From Taibaiella helva (GTDB lineage Bacteria; Bacteroidota; Bacteroidia; Chitinophagales; Chitinophagaceae), in NCBI RefSeq assembly GCF_003545695.1, contig NZ_QUZZ01000003.1, positions 248,001 to 312,000 on the forward strand: DNA of 64,000 bases. Reading direction: 5' to 3'. The translations under genes and the position numbers were made by a program. The notes under the pieces are model-generated. The model was not told the DNA's origin, did not search any database, and saw nothing but the letters and a program-made list of their open reading frames with translations. Shown here one piece after another: positions 51,937 through 60,495 of the stretch (position 1 is the first letter of the stretch; every line of letters begins with the position of its first letter).

Positions 51937-53334
51937 ATGAAACCTTCTATACCCCAGGGAACGCGAGATTTTTCCCCTGCCGATGTACGACGCCGGCAAT
52001 ACATTTTGCAAACGATACGCGGTGTGTTCGAATTGTATGGTTATCAACCCCTGGAAACGCCCTCCATGGAAAACCTGAGCACGCTGATGGGAAAATACGG
52101 AGAGGAGGGCGACCGCCTGATCTTTAAGATACTCAATAACGGCCTTAATGATCCGAAGAACGCAGCAAAGGCCAAAACAGCATTTGAACGCGTGCTGGAA
52201 GGGAAAAATGATCCCGGCCTGACCGAAAGGGCGCTGCGCTACGACCTGACCATTCCCTTTGCCCGTTATGTGGTTATGCACCAGAATGAGCTGGCCTTTC
52301 CCTTCAGGCGGTACCAGATGCAGCCGGTTTGGCGCGCCGACCGGCCGCAAAAAGGGCGTTATCGCGAATTCTGGCAATGCGACGCCGATGTAGTGGGCAG
52401 CACCTCGCTGGTTAACGAGGCAGAATTGCTGGGCATTTACCGTGAAGCCTTTCATCGCCTTCAGGTGCCGGGCATCGAGGTAAGGATCAACAGCCGTAAA
52501 GTGCTGGCTGGCCTGGCCGAATGCTGCGGCGCGGCCGAAGCGCTCACCGATATTACCGTAGCCATCGACAAGATCGATAAAATAGGGCTCGACGGTGTGC
52601 AGAAAGAGCTGGTACAACGTGGTCTGGATGAAGAAAATATCAGCTACATCACCCGCTTCCTGTCGATCCAGTCGGAATACGGAGCCACCGATCACGAAAG
52701 CCGGCTGGAAGCTATGGCCGGGTTGTTGAGCCAAAGCGAAACCGCACAAACGGGTATTGCCGAGCTGAGGCAAACGCTGGCCTATCACAAGCAACTGCAG
52801 AATGATGCCTGGACCAGCAGGATCGTTGTCGACTTTACCCTGGCCCGCGGCCTTAATTATTATACAGGCCTGATTGCTGAAGTCACCACCTCGGCGGTAA
52901 AAATGGGCAGCATTGGCGGCGGCGGCCGCTACGACGACCTTACCGGCCTGTTTGGACTCAAAGGGCTCTCCGGTGTGGGTATTTCTTTCGGCGTCGACCG
53001 TATCTACGATGTGCTGGAAGAGCTGGGCCTGTTTCCCGCGCAGCTGGCTTCCGGTACCCGCATCATTTTTGTCAACATCGAGCCGCAGGCCGAGCCGGTG
53101 CTGTTCGGCTACCTGAACCAGCTGCGGGCCGCCGGTATTCCTGCCGAGCTGTACGCCGACAGGGTCAAATTTGACAAGCAGATGAAGTATGCTGATAAAC
53201 GTAATATCCCCTATGTGGGTATCGTCGGCGCTTCCGAACTGGAAGAAGGCCGGATTAACCTTAAAGATATGCAAAGCGGCGAGCAGCGCAAACTGGAGAT
53301 CAACGAATTGATCGCAGTCCTGTCACAAGCCTGA
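51937..53334 (+). CDS. hisS: Histidyl-tRNA synthetase
   Basis: 465 residues. Class II synthetase: IPQGTRDFSPAD N-terminus, motif 2 region YQMQPVWRADRPQKGRYREFWQCDADVVG, the histidine-binding stretch ARGLNYYTGLIAEV (HisA motif) and motif 3 GGGGRYDDLTGLFG...GVGISFGVDRIYDVL, followed by the anticodon-binding domain (VNIEPQAEPVLFGYLNQLRAAGIPAELY). It charges tRNA-His. Nine-base gap to the upstream phosphatase gene; a hairpin terminator follows. Confidence 0.96.
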   Translation: MKPSIPQGTRDFSPADVRRRQYILQTIRGVFELYGYQPLETPSMENLSTLMGKYGEEGDRLIFKILNNGLNDPKNAAKAKTAFERVLEGKNDPGLTERALRYDLTIPFARYVVMHQNELAFPFRRYQMQPVWRADRPQKGRYREFWQCDADVVGSTSLVNEAELLGIYREAFHRLQVPGIEVRINSRKVLAGLAECCGAAEALTDITVAIDKIDKIGLDGVQKELVQRGLDEENISYITRFLSIQSEYGATDHESRLEAMAGLLSQSETAQTGIAELRQTLAYHKQLQNDAWTSRIVVDFTLARGLNYYTGLIAEVTTSAVKMGSIGGGGRYDDLTGLFGLKGLSGVGISFGVDRIYDVLEELGLFPAQLASGTRIIFVNIEPQAEPVLFGYLNQLRAAGIPAELYADRVKFDKQMKYADKRNIPYVGIVGASELEEGRINLKDMQSGEQRKLEINELIAVLSQA

Positions 53335-53361
53335 CAGAAATGCTGATTGAATTGTTTTAGG

Positions 53362-53388
53362 GTCCGGGCGTCGCCCCGGACTTTCTGG
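53362..53388 (+). terminator. hisS terminator
   Basis: Stem GTCCGGG (53362-53368) / CCCGGAC (53375-53381), 6-base loop, then TTTCTGG; weak U-tract. Confidence 0.65.
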
Positions 53389-53580
53389 TTATTAGATGTT
53401 AGTTATTAGATGTTAGATTGGTGTCGAGTTGGAAATGTAAGCAGTTGTAAGTATTGTATTGGAAGATTGAAAATACAAATTGGAAATTGAGATCGGGAGA
53501 TTGGTTGCTTAATACAAGATACCTGGAATTGGATTTTGAAAATTGAAATTTGATACTTGATACCTGGAATACTCCGGAAA
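53389..53580. repeat. AT-rich degenerate repeat region
   Basis: Opens with a perfect tandem pair of the 14-mer TTATTAGATGTTAG (53389-53402 and 53403-53416), then about 150 bases of diverged units built on TTGAAA/TTGGAA, ATACTTGATACCTGG and TACAAGATACCTGG. No credible gene on either strand. It looks like decayed low-complexity intergenic repeats. Confidence 0.55.
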
Positions 53581-53790
53581 CATAACAGCAATATAATAAA
53601 CATTTATGCACCGTTTTCTTTTCCATATAGCGCGTCCTCTTTCTGTAAATCGCTATTGTTGTTGCCTTTATATTATGAATTAAGGATCATGCCTTAATGG
53701 ATTCCGGTAATTAACATTTTCTTTCGGCTTTTCTGCGGTTCAGCAGAACGAATGAGCGTTTTAGCATTTTATTTATAAGATAATTCTTCA

Positions 53791-53798
53791 TACCTTTG
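53791..53798 (+). promoter_or_regulatory. ileS -7 box
   Basis: TACCTTTG, exact TAnnTTTG match, 32 bases before the ileS ATG. A TTTT at 53767-53770 sits at -33 spacing (20 bases) in place of TTTG. Confidence 0.6.
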
Positions 53799-53829
53799 CG
53801 CCTAATTTTTAGTTTAGGGAGTACTATAC

Positions 53830-56800
53830 ATGGCAGCGAAATATCTGGAATCTAAGCAATTAAATATGCCTGCAATCGAGCAGGAATGGCTTAAAAAGTG
53901 GAAAGAAGGACGTTTTTTCGAAAAGAGCATCGAGATCCGGGAAGGTAAAGCCCCCTTTGTGTTCTATGAAGGACCGCCCAGCGCCAATGGTATGCCCGGT
54001 ATTCACCATGTTATTTCCCGTACCCTTAAAGATCTCGTTTGTCGTTATAAGACCATGAAGGGCTTTCAGGTGAAAAGGAAGGCAGGTTGGGATACCCATG
54101 GCCTGCCTGTTGAGCTCGGCGTGGAAAAGCTGCTGGGTATTACTAAGGAAGATATCGGTAAGAAGATCTCTGTTGAAGAGTACAACGCTGCCTGTCGCCG
54201 CGAGGTGATGAAATATAAAGACCGTTGGGACGAGCTGACGGAGAAAATGGGGTATTGGGTTGACCTCAGCGATCCCTATATCACCTTTAAGAACGACTAT
54301 ATCGAAAGCCTCTGGTGGGCTTTGAAAGAATTGTATAAAAAGGACCTCCTTTATAAGAGCGTGAGCATCCAGCCTTACTCACCCGCAGCCGGTACCGGTT
54401 TAAGCTCGCACGAGCTCAACCAGCCAGGCACCTATAAAGATGTGAAAGACACTACGGCGGTAGCCATGTTCAAAATGGTGGCCAACGATGTGGTAAAAGT
54501 GGAGCACAGCCATGAAGTGTTCTTCATGGCCTGGACTACAACACCCTGGACCCTGCCTTCGAATGCGGGTCTTACCGTAGGACCCGATATCGATTATGTG
54601 CTGGTAAAGACCTTCAATCCCTACAGCGGTCGTCCCTGTGCGGTAATACTGGCCAGAGCCCTGATGCACAAATATTTTCCCGAGCACCTGGACGAATGGA
54701 CCGAGGGGGGGAACAATGGCCTCTTCGATGCCATCACCAACTGGCTGGAGCGCGGCAGCGACGAAAGCCTGATTGAAGGCAACCCTGAGCTGAAGACAGC
54801 CTTCGACCAGCTGCTGAAGAAAAAGCAATTGCCCTACAAAGTGATGGCGGAATATAAGGGAAGGGAACTGGAAGGCATCCGTTACGAGCAATTGCTGCCT
54901 TTTGACAGTAATAAAGCCGAACTGAGCGGCGGCGACCCCTTCAGGGTGATCACCGGCGATTTCGTGACCACGGAAGATGGTACGGGCATCGTGCACACGG
55001 CACCGGCCTTCGGCGCCGATGACTATAAGGTAGGCATGAAGAACAATATCGGCATTTTTATCCTGGTAGATAAGCAGGGCAAATTTGTCGAAGGCAGCGG
55101 TGAGCTGTCGGGCCGCTATGTCAAGAATTACAAAGACGATCCGAACTATGCTGATGTCGACGTCGATATCGCCGTAAGGCTGAAGCTGGAGGGCCGCGCC
55201 TTCAAAGTAGAAAAATATGAGCACAGCTATCCCCATTGCTGGCGTACCGATAAACCTGTGCTGTACTATCCCCTGGATGCCTGGTTTATCCGTACTACCG
55301 CCTTGAAAGACCGGATGGTAGCGCTGAACAAGACCATCAACTGGAAGCCTAGGGCTACCGGCGAAGGCCGCTTTGGCAACTGGCTGGAAAATATGGTGGA
55401 CTGGAACCTGAGCCGCAGCCGCTTCTGGGGCACCCCCCTGCCGGTGTGGGCCACCGAAGACGGTTCACAGCGTAAATGCATCGGTTCTGTTGCCGAATTA
55501 AAGGAAGAGTTGCAAAAAGCGATTGCTGCAGGCATAATGCCGACCGGCAGTGACGTCGAAACGCTGACCTCCGATCTGCACAAGCCTTTTGTTGATAATA
55601 TCAAATTGGTATCCGATTCCGGAGAAACCATGTACCGTGAGCCCGACCTGATCGATGTCTGGTTTGACAGCGGCGCCATGCCTTATGCGCAATGGCATTT
55701 CCCCTTTGAAAACAAAGAGGTTTTTGCACAAAACTACCCGGCCGATTTTATCGCCGAAGGTGTGGATCAGACCCGCGGCTGGTTCTATACCCTGCATGCC
55801 CTGGGTTCCCTGCTGAAAGAATCGGTACAGGAAGAGCTGAAGAAAGCCGGTTTGCCGGTAAGTGAAGAGCAATATCCCGGCGTGGCTTACAAAACGGTGG
55901 TATCCAACGGACTGGTGCTCGATAAGGATGGCAATAAAATGAGTAAGAGCAAAGGCAACGTAGTGGACCCCTTTGCAACCATCGAGCAATACAGCGCCGA
56001 TGCCACCCGCTGGTACCTCATTACCAATGCTTCGCCCTGGGACAGCCTTCGTTTCGATATCGAAGGGATCCGCGAAGTTCAGCGCAAATTCTTTGGTACC
56101 TTATATAATACCTACCAGTTCTTCGCCTTATATGCCAATGTCGACGGCTTTGCCTTCGAAGAAAGCTATATACCCCTGGCGGAGCGTCCCGAGATCGATC
56201 GCTGGATCCTCTCCTCGCTCAATACCCTGGTGGATACAGTTACAAAATCGTTTGACGACTACGAGCCTACCCAGGCCGGCAGGGCTATCGAGACTTTCCT
56301 CGACGAGCACCTGAGCAACTGGTATGTACGCCTTTGCCGCCGCCGTTTCTGGAAAGGAGAATACGAGCAGGATAAGATCAGCGCCTACCAGACCCTGTTT
56401 GAGTGCCTGGAAAAGCTGTCGCAGCTGATCGCGCCCATAGCGCCTTATTTTGCCGACTGGCTGTTCAACAACCTGAACGCCGTTGCCGGAAGGGTGCCTG
56501 TGGCCTCGGTACACCATGCCGATTTCCCGGTAAGCGACGCCGCAGCGATCGACCGCGACCTGGAAGAACGCATGCAGCTGGCCCAGGATATATCATCCCT
56601 GGTGCTGTCGCTGCGCAAGAAAGTCAATATCAAAGTGCGTCAGCCTTTGCAGAAAATACTGGTACCGGTGCTCAGCGAGCACATCCGCCACCAGATCGAA
56701 AAGGTTGAGGACATCATCCTTTCCGAAGTGAATGTGAAATCGATCGAATACCTGGTCGATACCGAAGGCTTTATCAAGAAAAAGATCAAGCCCGATTTCA

Positions 56801-57303
56801 AGGCCCTGGGCAAGCGCCTGGGCGGGCAGATGAAAGCCGCCGCTGCCGCTATCGGTCTCCTGGACCAGCACAGCATCGCGCAACTGGAACAGGAAAAACA
56901 GCTGGAGCTCAACCTAGACGGACACAAAGTGTTGATCCAGGTCGATGACGTGGAGATCATCGCTGAAGATATCCCCGGCTGGTCGGTAGCCAATAAAGAC
57001 AACCTCACCGTAGCCCTGGATATTACCGTAACCCCCGAGCTGCAGGATGAAGGCAATGCAAGAGAATTGATCAACAGGATACAAAAGATACGGAAGGATA
57101 GCGGCCTGGAGCTTACAGACAGGATAGCAGTAAGTATTGAAGAATTTGAAAGCCTCAAACCGGCCATCGTAAACTTTAATGATTATATTCGTGCGGAAAT
57201 ACTGGCCGATACGATAGAGCTGGTGCCTGCCCTGAACGGCAACGCCATCGCAATCGAAGTGAACGATGTAACCCTAAAAGTATTAATTACTAAAAACTCA
57301 TAA
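53830..57303 (+). CDS. ileS: Isoleucyl-tRNA synthetase (long form)
   Basis: 1157 residues, matching the long clade of IleS that also includes eukaryotic enzymes; the shorter bacterial form is ~930. Class I signatures: HIGH-type GPPSANGMPGIHH (~48-61) and KMSKS in DGNKMSKSKGNVVDPF (~690). The editing (CP1) domain shows the TTPWTLPSNAGL and GIVHTAPAFGADD motifs, and WDTHGLPVELGVEK follows HIGH. It charges tRNA-Ile and removes mis-acylated valine. Long-clade enzymes are often less sensitive to mupirocin, but that is family knowledge only. Two bases separate it from the downstream histone-like/DksA gene. Confidence 0.96.
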   Translation: MAAKYLESKQLNMPAIEQEWLKKWKEGRFFEKSIEIREGKAPFVFYEGPPSANGMPGIHHVISRTLKDLVCRYKTMKGFQVKRKAGWDTHGLPVELGVEKLLGITKEDIGKKISVEEYNAACRREVMKYKDRWDELTEKMGYWVDLSDPYITFKNDYIESLWWALKELYKKDLLYKSVSIQPYSPAAGTGLSSHELNQPGTYKDVKDTTAVAMFKMVANDVVKVEHSHEVFFMAWTTTPWTLPSNAGLTVGPDIDYVLVKTFNPYSGRPCAVILARALMHKYFPEHLDEWTEGGNNGLFDAITNWLERGSDESLIEGNPELKTAFDQLLKKKQLPYKVMAEYKGRELEGIRYEQLLPFDSNKAELSGGDPFRVITGDFVTTEDGTGIVHTAPAFGADDYKVGMKNNIGIFILVDKQGKFVEGSGELSGRYVKNYKDDPNYADVDVDIAVRLKLEGRAFKVEKYEHSYPHCWRTDKPVLYYPLDAWFIRTTALKDRMVALNKTINWKPRATGEGRFGNWLENMVDWNLSRSRFWGTPLPVWATEDGSQRKCIGSVAELKEELQKAIAAGIMPTGSDVETLTSDLHKPFVDNIKLVSDSGETMYREPDLIDVWFDSGAMPYAQWHFPFENKEVFAQNYPADFIAEGVDQTRGWFYTLHALGSLLKESVQEELKKAGLPVSEEQYPGVAYKTVVSNGLVLDKDGNKMSKSKGNVVDPFATIEQYSADATRWYLITNASPWDSLRFDIEGIREVQRKFFGTLYNTYQFFALYANVDGFAFEESYIPLAERPEIDRWILSSLNTLVDTVTKSFDDYEPTQAGRAIETFLDEHLSNWYVRLCRRRFWKGEYEQDKISAYQTLFECLEKLSQLIAPIAPYFADWLFNNLNAVAGRVPVASVHHADFPVSDAAAIDRDLEERMQLAQDISSLVLSLRKKVNIKVRQPLQKILVPVLSEHIRHQIEKVEDIILSEVNVKSIEYLVDTEGFIKKKIKPDFKALGKRLGGQMKAAAAAIGLLDQHSIAQLEQEKQLELNLDGHKVLIQVDDVEIIAEDIPGWSVANKDNLTVALDITVTPELQDEGNARELINRIQKIRKDSGLELTDRIAVSIEEFESLKPAIVNFNDYIRAEILADTIELVPALNGNAIAIEVNDVTLKVLITKNS

Positions 57304-57305
57304 TC

Positions 57306-58454
57306 ATGGCCACAAAAAAAACAACAGCTTCCAAAACAGCAAAAAAGGCTGCTCCTGTAAAAAAGGCGGCGCCCGCAAAGAAGACTGTGGCTACGAAAAA
57401 AGCGACGCCGGCTCCTGCAAAGAAAGTAGCGCCCAAACCTGCCGCCAAAAAGACCGCACCTGCTAAGAAAAGCGCTCCTGTTAAGGTAAAAGCAGCTCCG
57501 AAACCGGTGAAAAAAGCTGTGCCGGCCAAAAAGGCCGCTCCGGCGCCCAAGAAAGCGGTTGCAAAGGTAGCGCCTAAAAAAGCAGCTCCTGCAAAAGTCG
57601 TTCCTGTAAAAAAAGTAACTAAACCGGTAGCAAAACCGGCTCCGGCTAAGGCTGCTGCCAAGAAAGCTGCTCCGGTAAAGCCGGTCCTGAAAAAAAATCC
57701 GGTCCCGGTGAAGGCGGCTGCTAAACCTTCTGCCCCAAAAACTGTTGCTAAGGTTACACCAGCACCCAAGCCCGTTGCTCCTGTAAAAGCAACGCCTAAG
57801 GCCCCGGCCAAAACAGCTGCTCCCACAGCAGGCAAACCGGCCGAAACTGCCAGAAAAATAATTCAGAATAAGCCTGTGGTTCCCGCTGTGCCCTCGGCAC
57901 GTTCCGAGATCATCGATGCGGTGCGCCAGCTACCCAGAAAAACGCCCTCCAAACCGGGTGTAGTGATTGCTCATCGTAAAATTGAAAAAAAAGTAACCCA
58001 GGAAGAACCAGGACTAACTATGAAAGAATACAATCCTTCTGTACGATCCTTATTGGACGAACCGGAACAAAGCTCCGGGCCTGTTTATCGCTATAGTGAT
58101 GAAGAGCTGAATGAATTTAAAGAGCTGATCACCAAAAGACTGGACAATGCGCGTAAAGAGCTGGCCTATCTGCAGGGATTGATCACCCGTAAGGATGAAG
58201 CGGGTACCGACGATACCGACAACCGCTTTAACCATATGGAAGACGGCAGCGGCGCCATGGAGCGCGAGCAGCTGTCTCAGCTGGCCGGTCGCCAGATCCA
58301 GTTCATTAACCACCTGGAAAAGGCTATGATCCGTATCGAGAACAAAACTTATGGCATTTGCCGCGTTACCGGCAAGCTGATCGACAAAGCCCGCCTGCGT
58401 GCCGTACCACATGCTACGTTGAGCATCGAAGCCAAAAAGGTAATGAATAAATAA
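57306..58454 (+). CDS. Histone-H1-like Lys/Ala/Pro arm fused to a DksA/TraR-type domain
   Basis: 382 residues. Residues ~1-180 are almost only Lys, Ala, Pro, Val and Thr in irregular KKAAPAK/KPVAK repeats, like histone H1 or AlgP-type DNA-binding tails. After a linker (~180-238) comes a DksA-like domain (~245-382): a coiled-coil (YSDEELNEFKELITKRLDNARKELAYL), and the zinc-finger equivalent YGICRVTGKLIDKARLRAVPHATLSIEAKK. Of the four zinc Cys only one remains, as in other Bacteroidota members. An internal ATG at 58020 (residue 239) precisely precedes the DksA domain. Likely binds both DNA and RNA polymerase. Directly downstream of ileS (2-base gap), so cotranscribed. Confidence 0.85.
   Translation: MATKKTTASKTAKKAAPVKKAAPAKKTVATKKATPAPAKKVAPKPAAKKTAPAKKSAPVKVKAAPKPVKKAVPAKKAAPAPKKAVAKVAPKKAAPAKVVPVKKVTKPVAKPAPAKAAAKKAAPVKPVLKKNPVPVKAAAKPSAPKTVAKVTPAPKPVAPVKATPKAPAKTAAPTAGKPAETARKIIQNKPVVPAVPSARSEIIDAVRQLPRKTPSKPGVVIAHRKIEKKVTQEEPGLTMKEYNPSVRSLLDEPEQSSGPVYRYSDEELNEFKELITKRLDNARKELAYLQGLITRKDEAGTDDTDNRFNHMEDGSGAMEREQLSQLAGRQIQFINHLEKAMIRIENKTYGICRVTGKLIDKARLRAVPHATLSIEAKKVMNK
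58020..58454 (+). CDS. Possible internal-start DksA-like product
   Basis: In frame with the fusion gene, ATG 58020 would give a 144-residue protein (MKEYNPSVRSLLDEPEQ...), close to the size of stand-alone Bacteroidota TraR/DksA-like proteins. A purine-rich stretch (AGGAAGAACCAGGA) lies upstream. Whether it is used cannot be told from sequence. Confidence 0.3.
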   Translation: MKEYNPSVRSLLDEPEQSSGPVYRYSDEELNEFKELITKRLDNARKELAYLQGLITRKDEAGTDDTDNRFNHMEDGSGAMEREQLSQLAGRQIQFINHLEKAMIRIENKTYGICRVTGKLIDKARLRAVPHATLSIEAKKVMNK

Positions 58455-58625
58455 ATCTTGTCCCGAACAATACCGGAAGCGCTTCATCCCTGACCGGGTG
58501 AAGCGCTTTTTGCTGGTAGCCTTAACCGGCAGCATGCTCTTTGACCGGGAATTGTTATTTTTGGGCCATGGTCTGCCCGCGCAGGCACGGGAGTATTTTT
58601 ATCTGGCTATCCAAACAGCCGTCCT

Positions 58626-59030
58626 ATGAAACTGAACGAAGTCCCCCAGGATAAGGAAGAATTTAAAGGGAAAAGCAATGTCCACAAGCTGTTGTACGCC
58701 ACCGGCGACGACGGAAGCTATACCTCTGTCAATTCGGAAGGTTGGGAGGCCGAGAACCTTGCCACGACCCAGGCCTGGGAGGCGGTGCTGGAGGAGCTGA
58801 AGGAAACCGAAGCTAAAGTAAAGCGCGGTGAGCTGAGTCCCATTGCCTATTTTATGCAAAAAAACCTGATGGAGCTGTCTGTGCTGGCCCGGTATATGGG
58901 TAAGTGGAAATGGCAGATCAAAAGGCATTTCAAACCCGAAGTATTCCGTAAGCTGGACGACAAGACCCTCGCTAAATATTGCCGCATATTCGGCATCACC
59001 CTATCCGAGCTGCAGGATTTCGGCCGATAA
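58626..59030 (+). CDS. Small conserved protein with HTH-like C-terminus
   Basis: 134 residues, no signal peptide. The N-terminal half is acidic and Trp-containing (NSEGWEAENLATTQAWEAVLEELKETEAKVKRG). The C-terminal half (LSPIAYFMQKNLMELSVLARYMGKW...IKRHFKPEVFRKLDDKTLAKYCRIFGITLSEL) looks like a helix-turn-helix of the XRE type, with the '...LAKYCRIFGITLSEL' end typical of Cro/C1-like domains. DNA binding is plausible but unproven. Starts ~170 bases after the histone-like/DksA gene and ends 39 bases before the BtrH-like gene. Confidence 0.7.
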   Translation: MKLNEVPQDKEEFKGKSNVHKLLYATGDDGSYTSVNSEGWEAENLATTQAWEAVLEELKETEAKVKRGELSPIAYFMQKNLMELSVLARYMGKWKWQIKRHFKPEVFRKLDDKTLAKYCRIFGITLSELQDFGR

Positions 59031-59069
59031 CCGCCGGCTTGCACAAGACCTTTAATTTTTTGCCGCCCA

Positions 59070-60071
59070 TTGACCACTCCGTTTCAACATCATCAGCATG
59101 CGCACTGCGAAAGCGGTGTTACGGCCAACCTATTACAGCATAACGGGATTCAGCTTTCCGAACCAATGGCTTTTGGTATCGGCGCCGGCATTTTCTTCGG
59201 GCACCTGCCTTTTGTCAAAGTGAGCGGTATTCCTGGTACTACCTTCCGTATATGGCCGGGTTATATCTTCAAGCGTGTCACGCAGCGGCTGGGCATTAAG
59301 ATCCATACCGAAAAGTTTGACAGCGAGGCCAAAGCTATGGAAGCGCTGGATACGGCGCTCTCGCAGAATATACCCGTGGGTATGATCACCGGCGTGTATT
59401 ATCTCGATTACCTGCCCGAGGCTTTTCGCTTTCATTTCAATGCGCATAACCTGGTGATCTATGGCAAGGAAAACGACCGTTACCTGGTCAGCGACCCGGT
59501 GCTGGAAGCCACGGCCACTATAGGTCCCGAAGCCCTGGTGCGCGCCCGTTTCGCCAGGGGAATGCCCGAGCCTAAAGGTAAGATGTATTATATCAAAGAA
59601 GTACCCGGATCGATCGACCTGGCCAAGGGCATCAAAGACGGTATTAAACAAACCTGCTTCTTTATGTCTTCGCCGCCCGTACCCTGGTTCGGCGTAAACG
59701 CGATACACCTCCTGGCAAAGAAGATCGAACAATACCCGAAGAAGCTTACACCCCGGCAATGCACGCTGTACCTCGGTAACATAATCCGGATGCAGGAAGA
59801 GATCGGTACCGGCGGTGGCGGCTTCCGCTTTCTCTATGCGGCTTTCCTCCAGGAGGCCGCGCAACATACCGGCAACAACGAGTTAGGCACCCTTTCCGAG
59901 CGCTATACCGCCATCGGCGATCAGTGGCGCCATTTCGCCTACAGCGCTGCCCGTATCTGCAAGGCCCGCAACAGCGACCTGGTGTCTTATACGGAGCTCA
60001 GCAAGCTGCTGCACGATATCGGCGACAAAGAGAAACAGTTCTTTAAAGACCTGAAGAAGGTGAGCTGGTAA
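59070..60071 (+). CDS. BtrH N-terminal domain / DUF4872 protein
   Basis: 333 residues. The opening FQHHQHAHCESGVTANLLQHNG carries the conserved Cys (residue 13) of BtrH, the acyltransferase that moves an aminoacyl group from a carrier protein to ribostamycin in butirosin synthesis. EPMAFGIGAGIFFGHLPF and HNLVIYGKENDRYLVSDPV complete the domain, and the C-terminal ~150 residues match the accompanying DUF4872 (helical). No carrier protein or NRPS/PKS gene is nearby, so the acyl donor is unknown. No ATG is available in frame; TTG at 59070 is the likely start. Probably cotranscribed with the small gene upstream. Confidence 0.75.
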   Translation: MTTPFQHHQHAHCESGVTANLLQHNGIQLSEPMAFGIGAGIFFGHLPFVKVSGIPGTTFRIWPGYIFKRVTQRLGIKIHTEKFDSEAKAMEALDTALSQNIPVGMITGVYYLDYLPEAFRFHFNAHNLVIYGKENDRYLVSDPVLEATATIGPEALVRARFARGMPEPKGKMYYIKEVPGSIDLAKGIKDGIKQTCFFMSSPPVPWFGVNAIHLLAKKIEQYPKKLTPRQCTLYLGNIIRMQEEIGTGGGGFRFLYAAFLQEAAQHTGNNELGTLSERYTAIGDQWRHFAYSAARICKARNSDLVSYTELSKLLHDIGDKEKQFFKDLKKVSW

Positions 60072-60495
60072 AACTTTCCGTAAGATTTGTACTTATCTCG
60101 CAGGTCACGGCGGGCAATATACAACGTCTTGGTGTCTTTGTGAGAAAAATAGGATCGCTAAAGCAGTTTCCAATTATGCAATAGCTTATAAAAGCCGCTC
60201 GCCGAAGTTGTCCCGGTTTATTTATTTCGCAGCGCCACTGCGCCGTCGCGAGCAATAATAAATTTAGCACTTTGTGGACAGCATAAGGAGACACTTCGGT
60301 TGCTACGCAGACCTCAGCGTGACAATGGGATGTTTTTGATTCGAAGTAGTTTAATTGTAGACGCCCTTTGTCATCCAGATAGCATGCGACATGAAGGATC
60401 GATCTTGTTTTTTTCTCCGGAGACCAAATAGGTATGAGAAATGTCTTTTCTTGTTCCGTAGCTCATTGACGCCGCGCGAGAGAGGAAGAAAAAGA
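60072..60495. other. Intergenic region with two REP-like decayed elements
   Basis: About 420 bases between convergent genes, without a credible ORF. Around 60284-60335 the sequence GGAGACACTTCGGTTGCTACGC...CCTCAGCGTGACAA, and around 60366-60407 TTTGTCATCCAGATAGCATGCGAC...GAAGGATCGATC, look like two copies in opposite orientation of a common bacterial intergenic repeat (GGATCCTTCG...CTCAGGATGACA type). No terminator with a clear U-tract was found. Confidence 0.4.

Noticed and set aside
53389-53580. CRISPR-like repeat array
   Set aside because: Only one perfect 14-mer duplication, units differ in length and sequence, no spacers of constant size, no cas genes.
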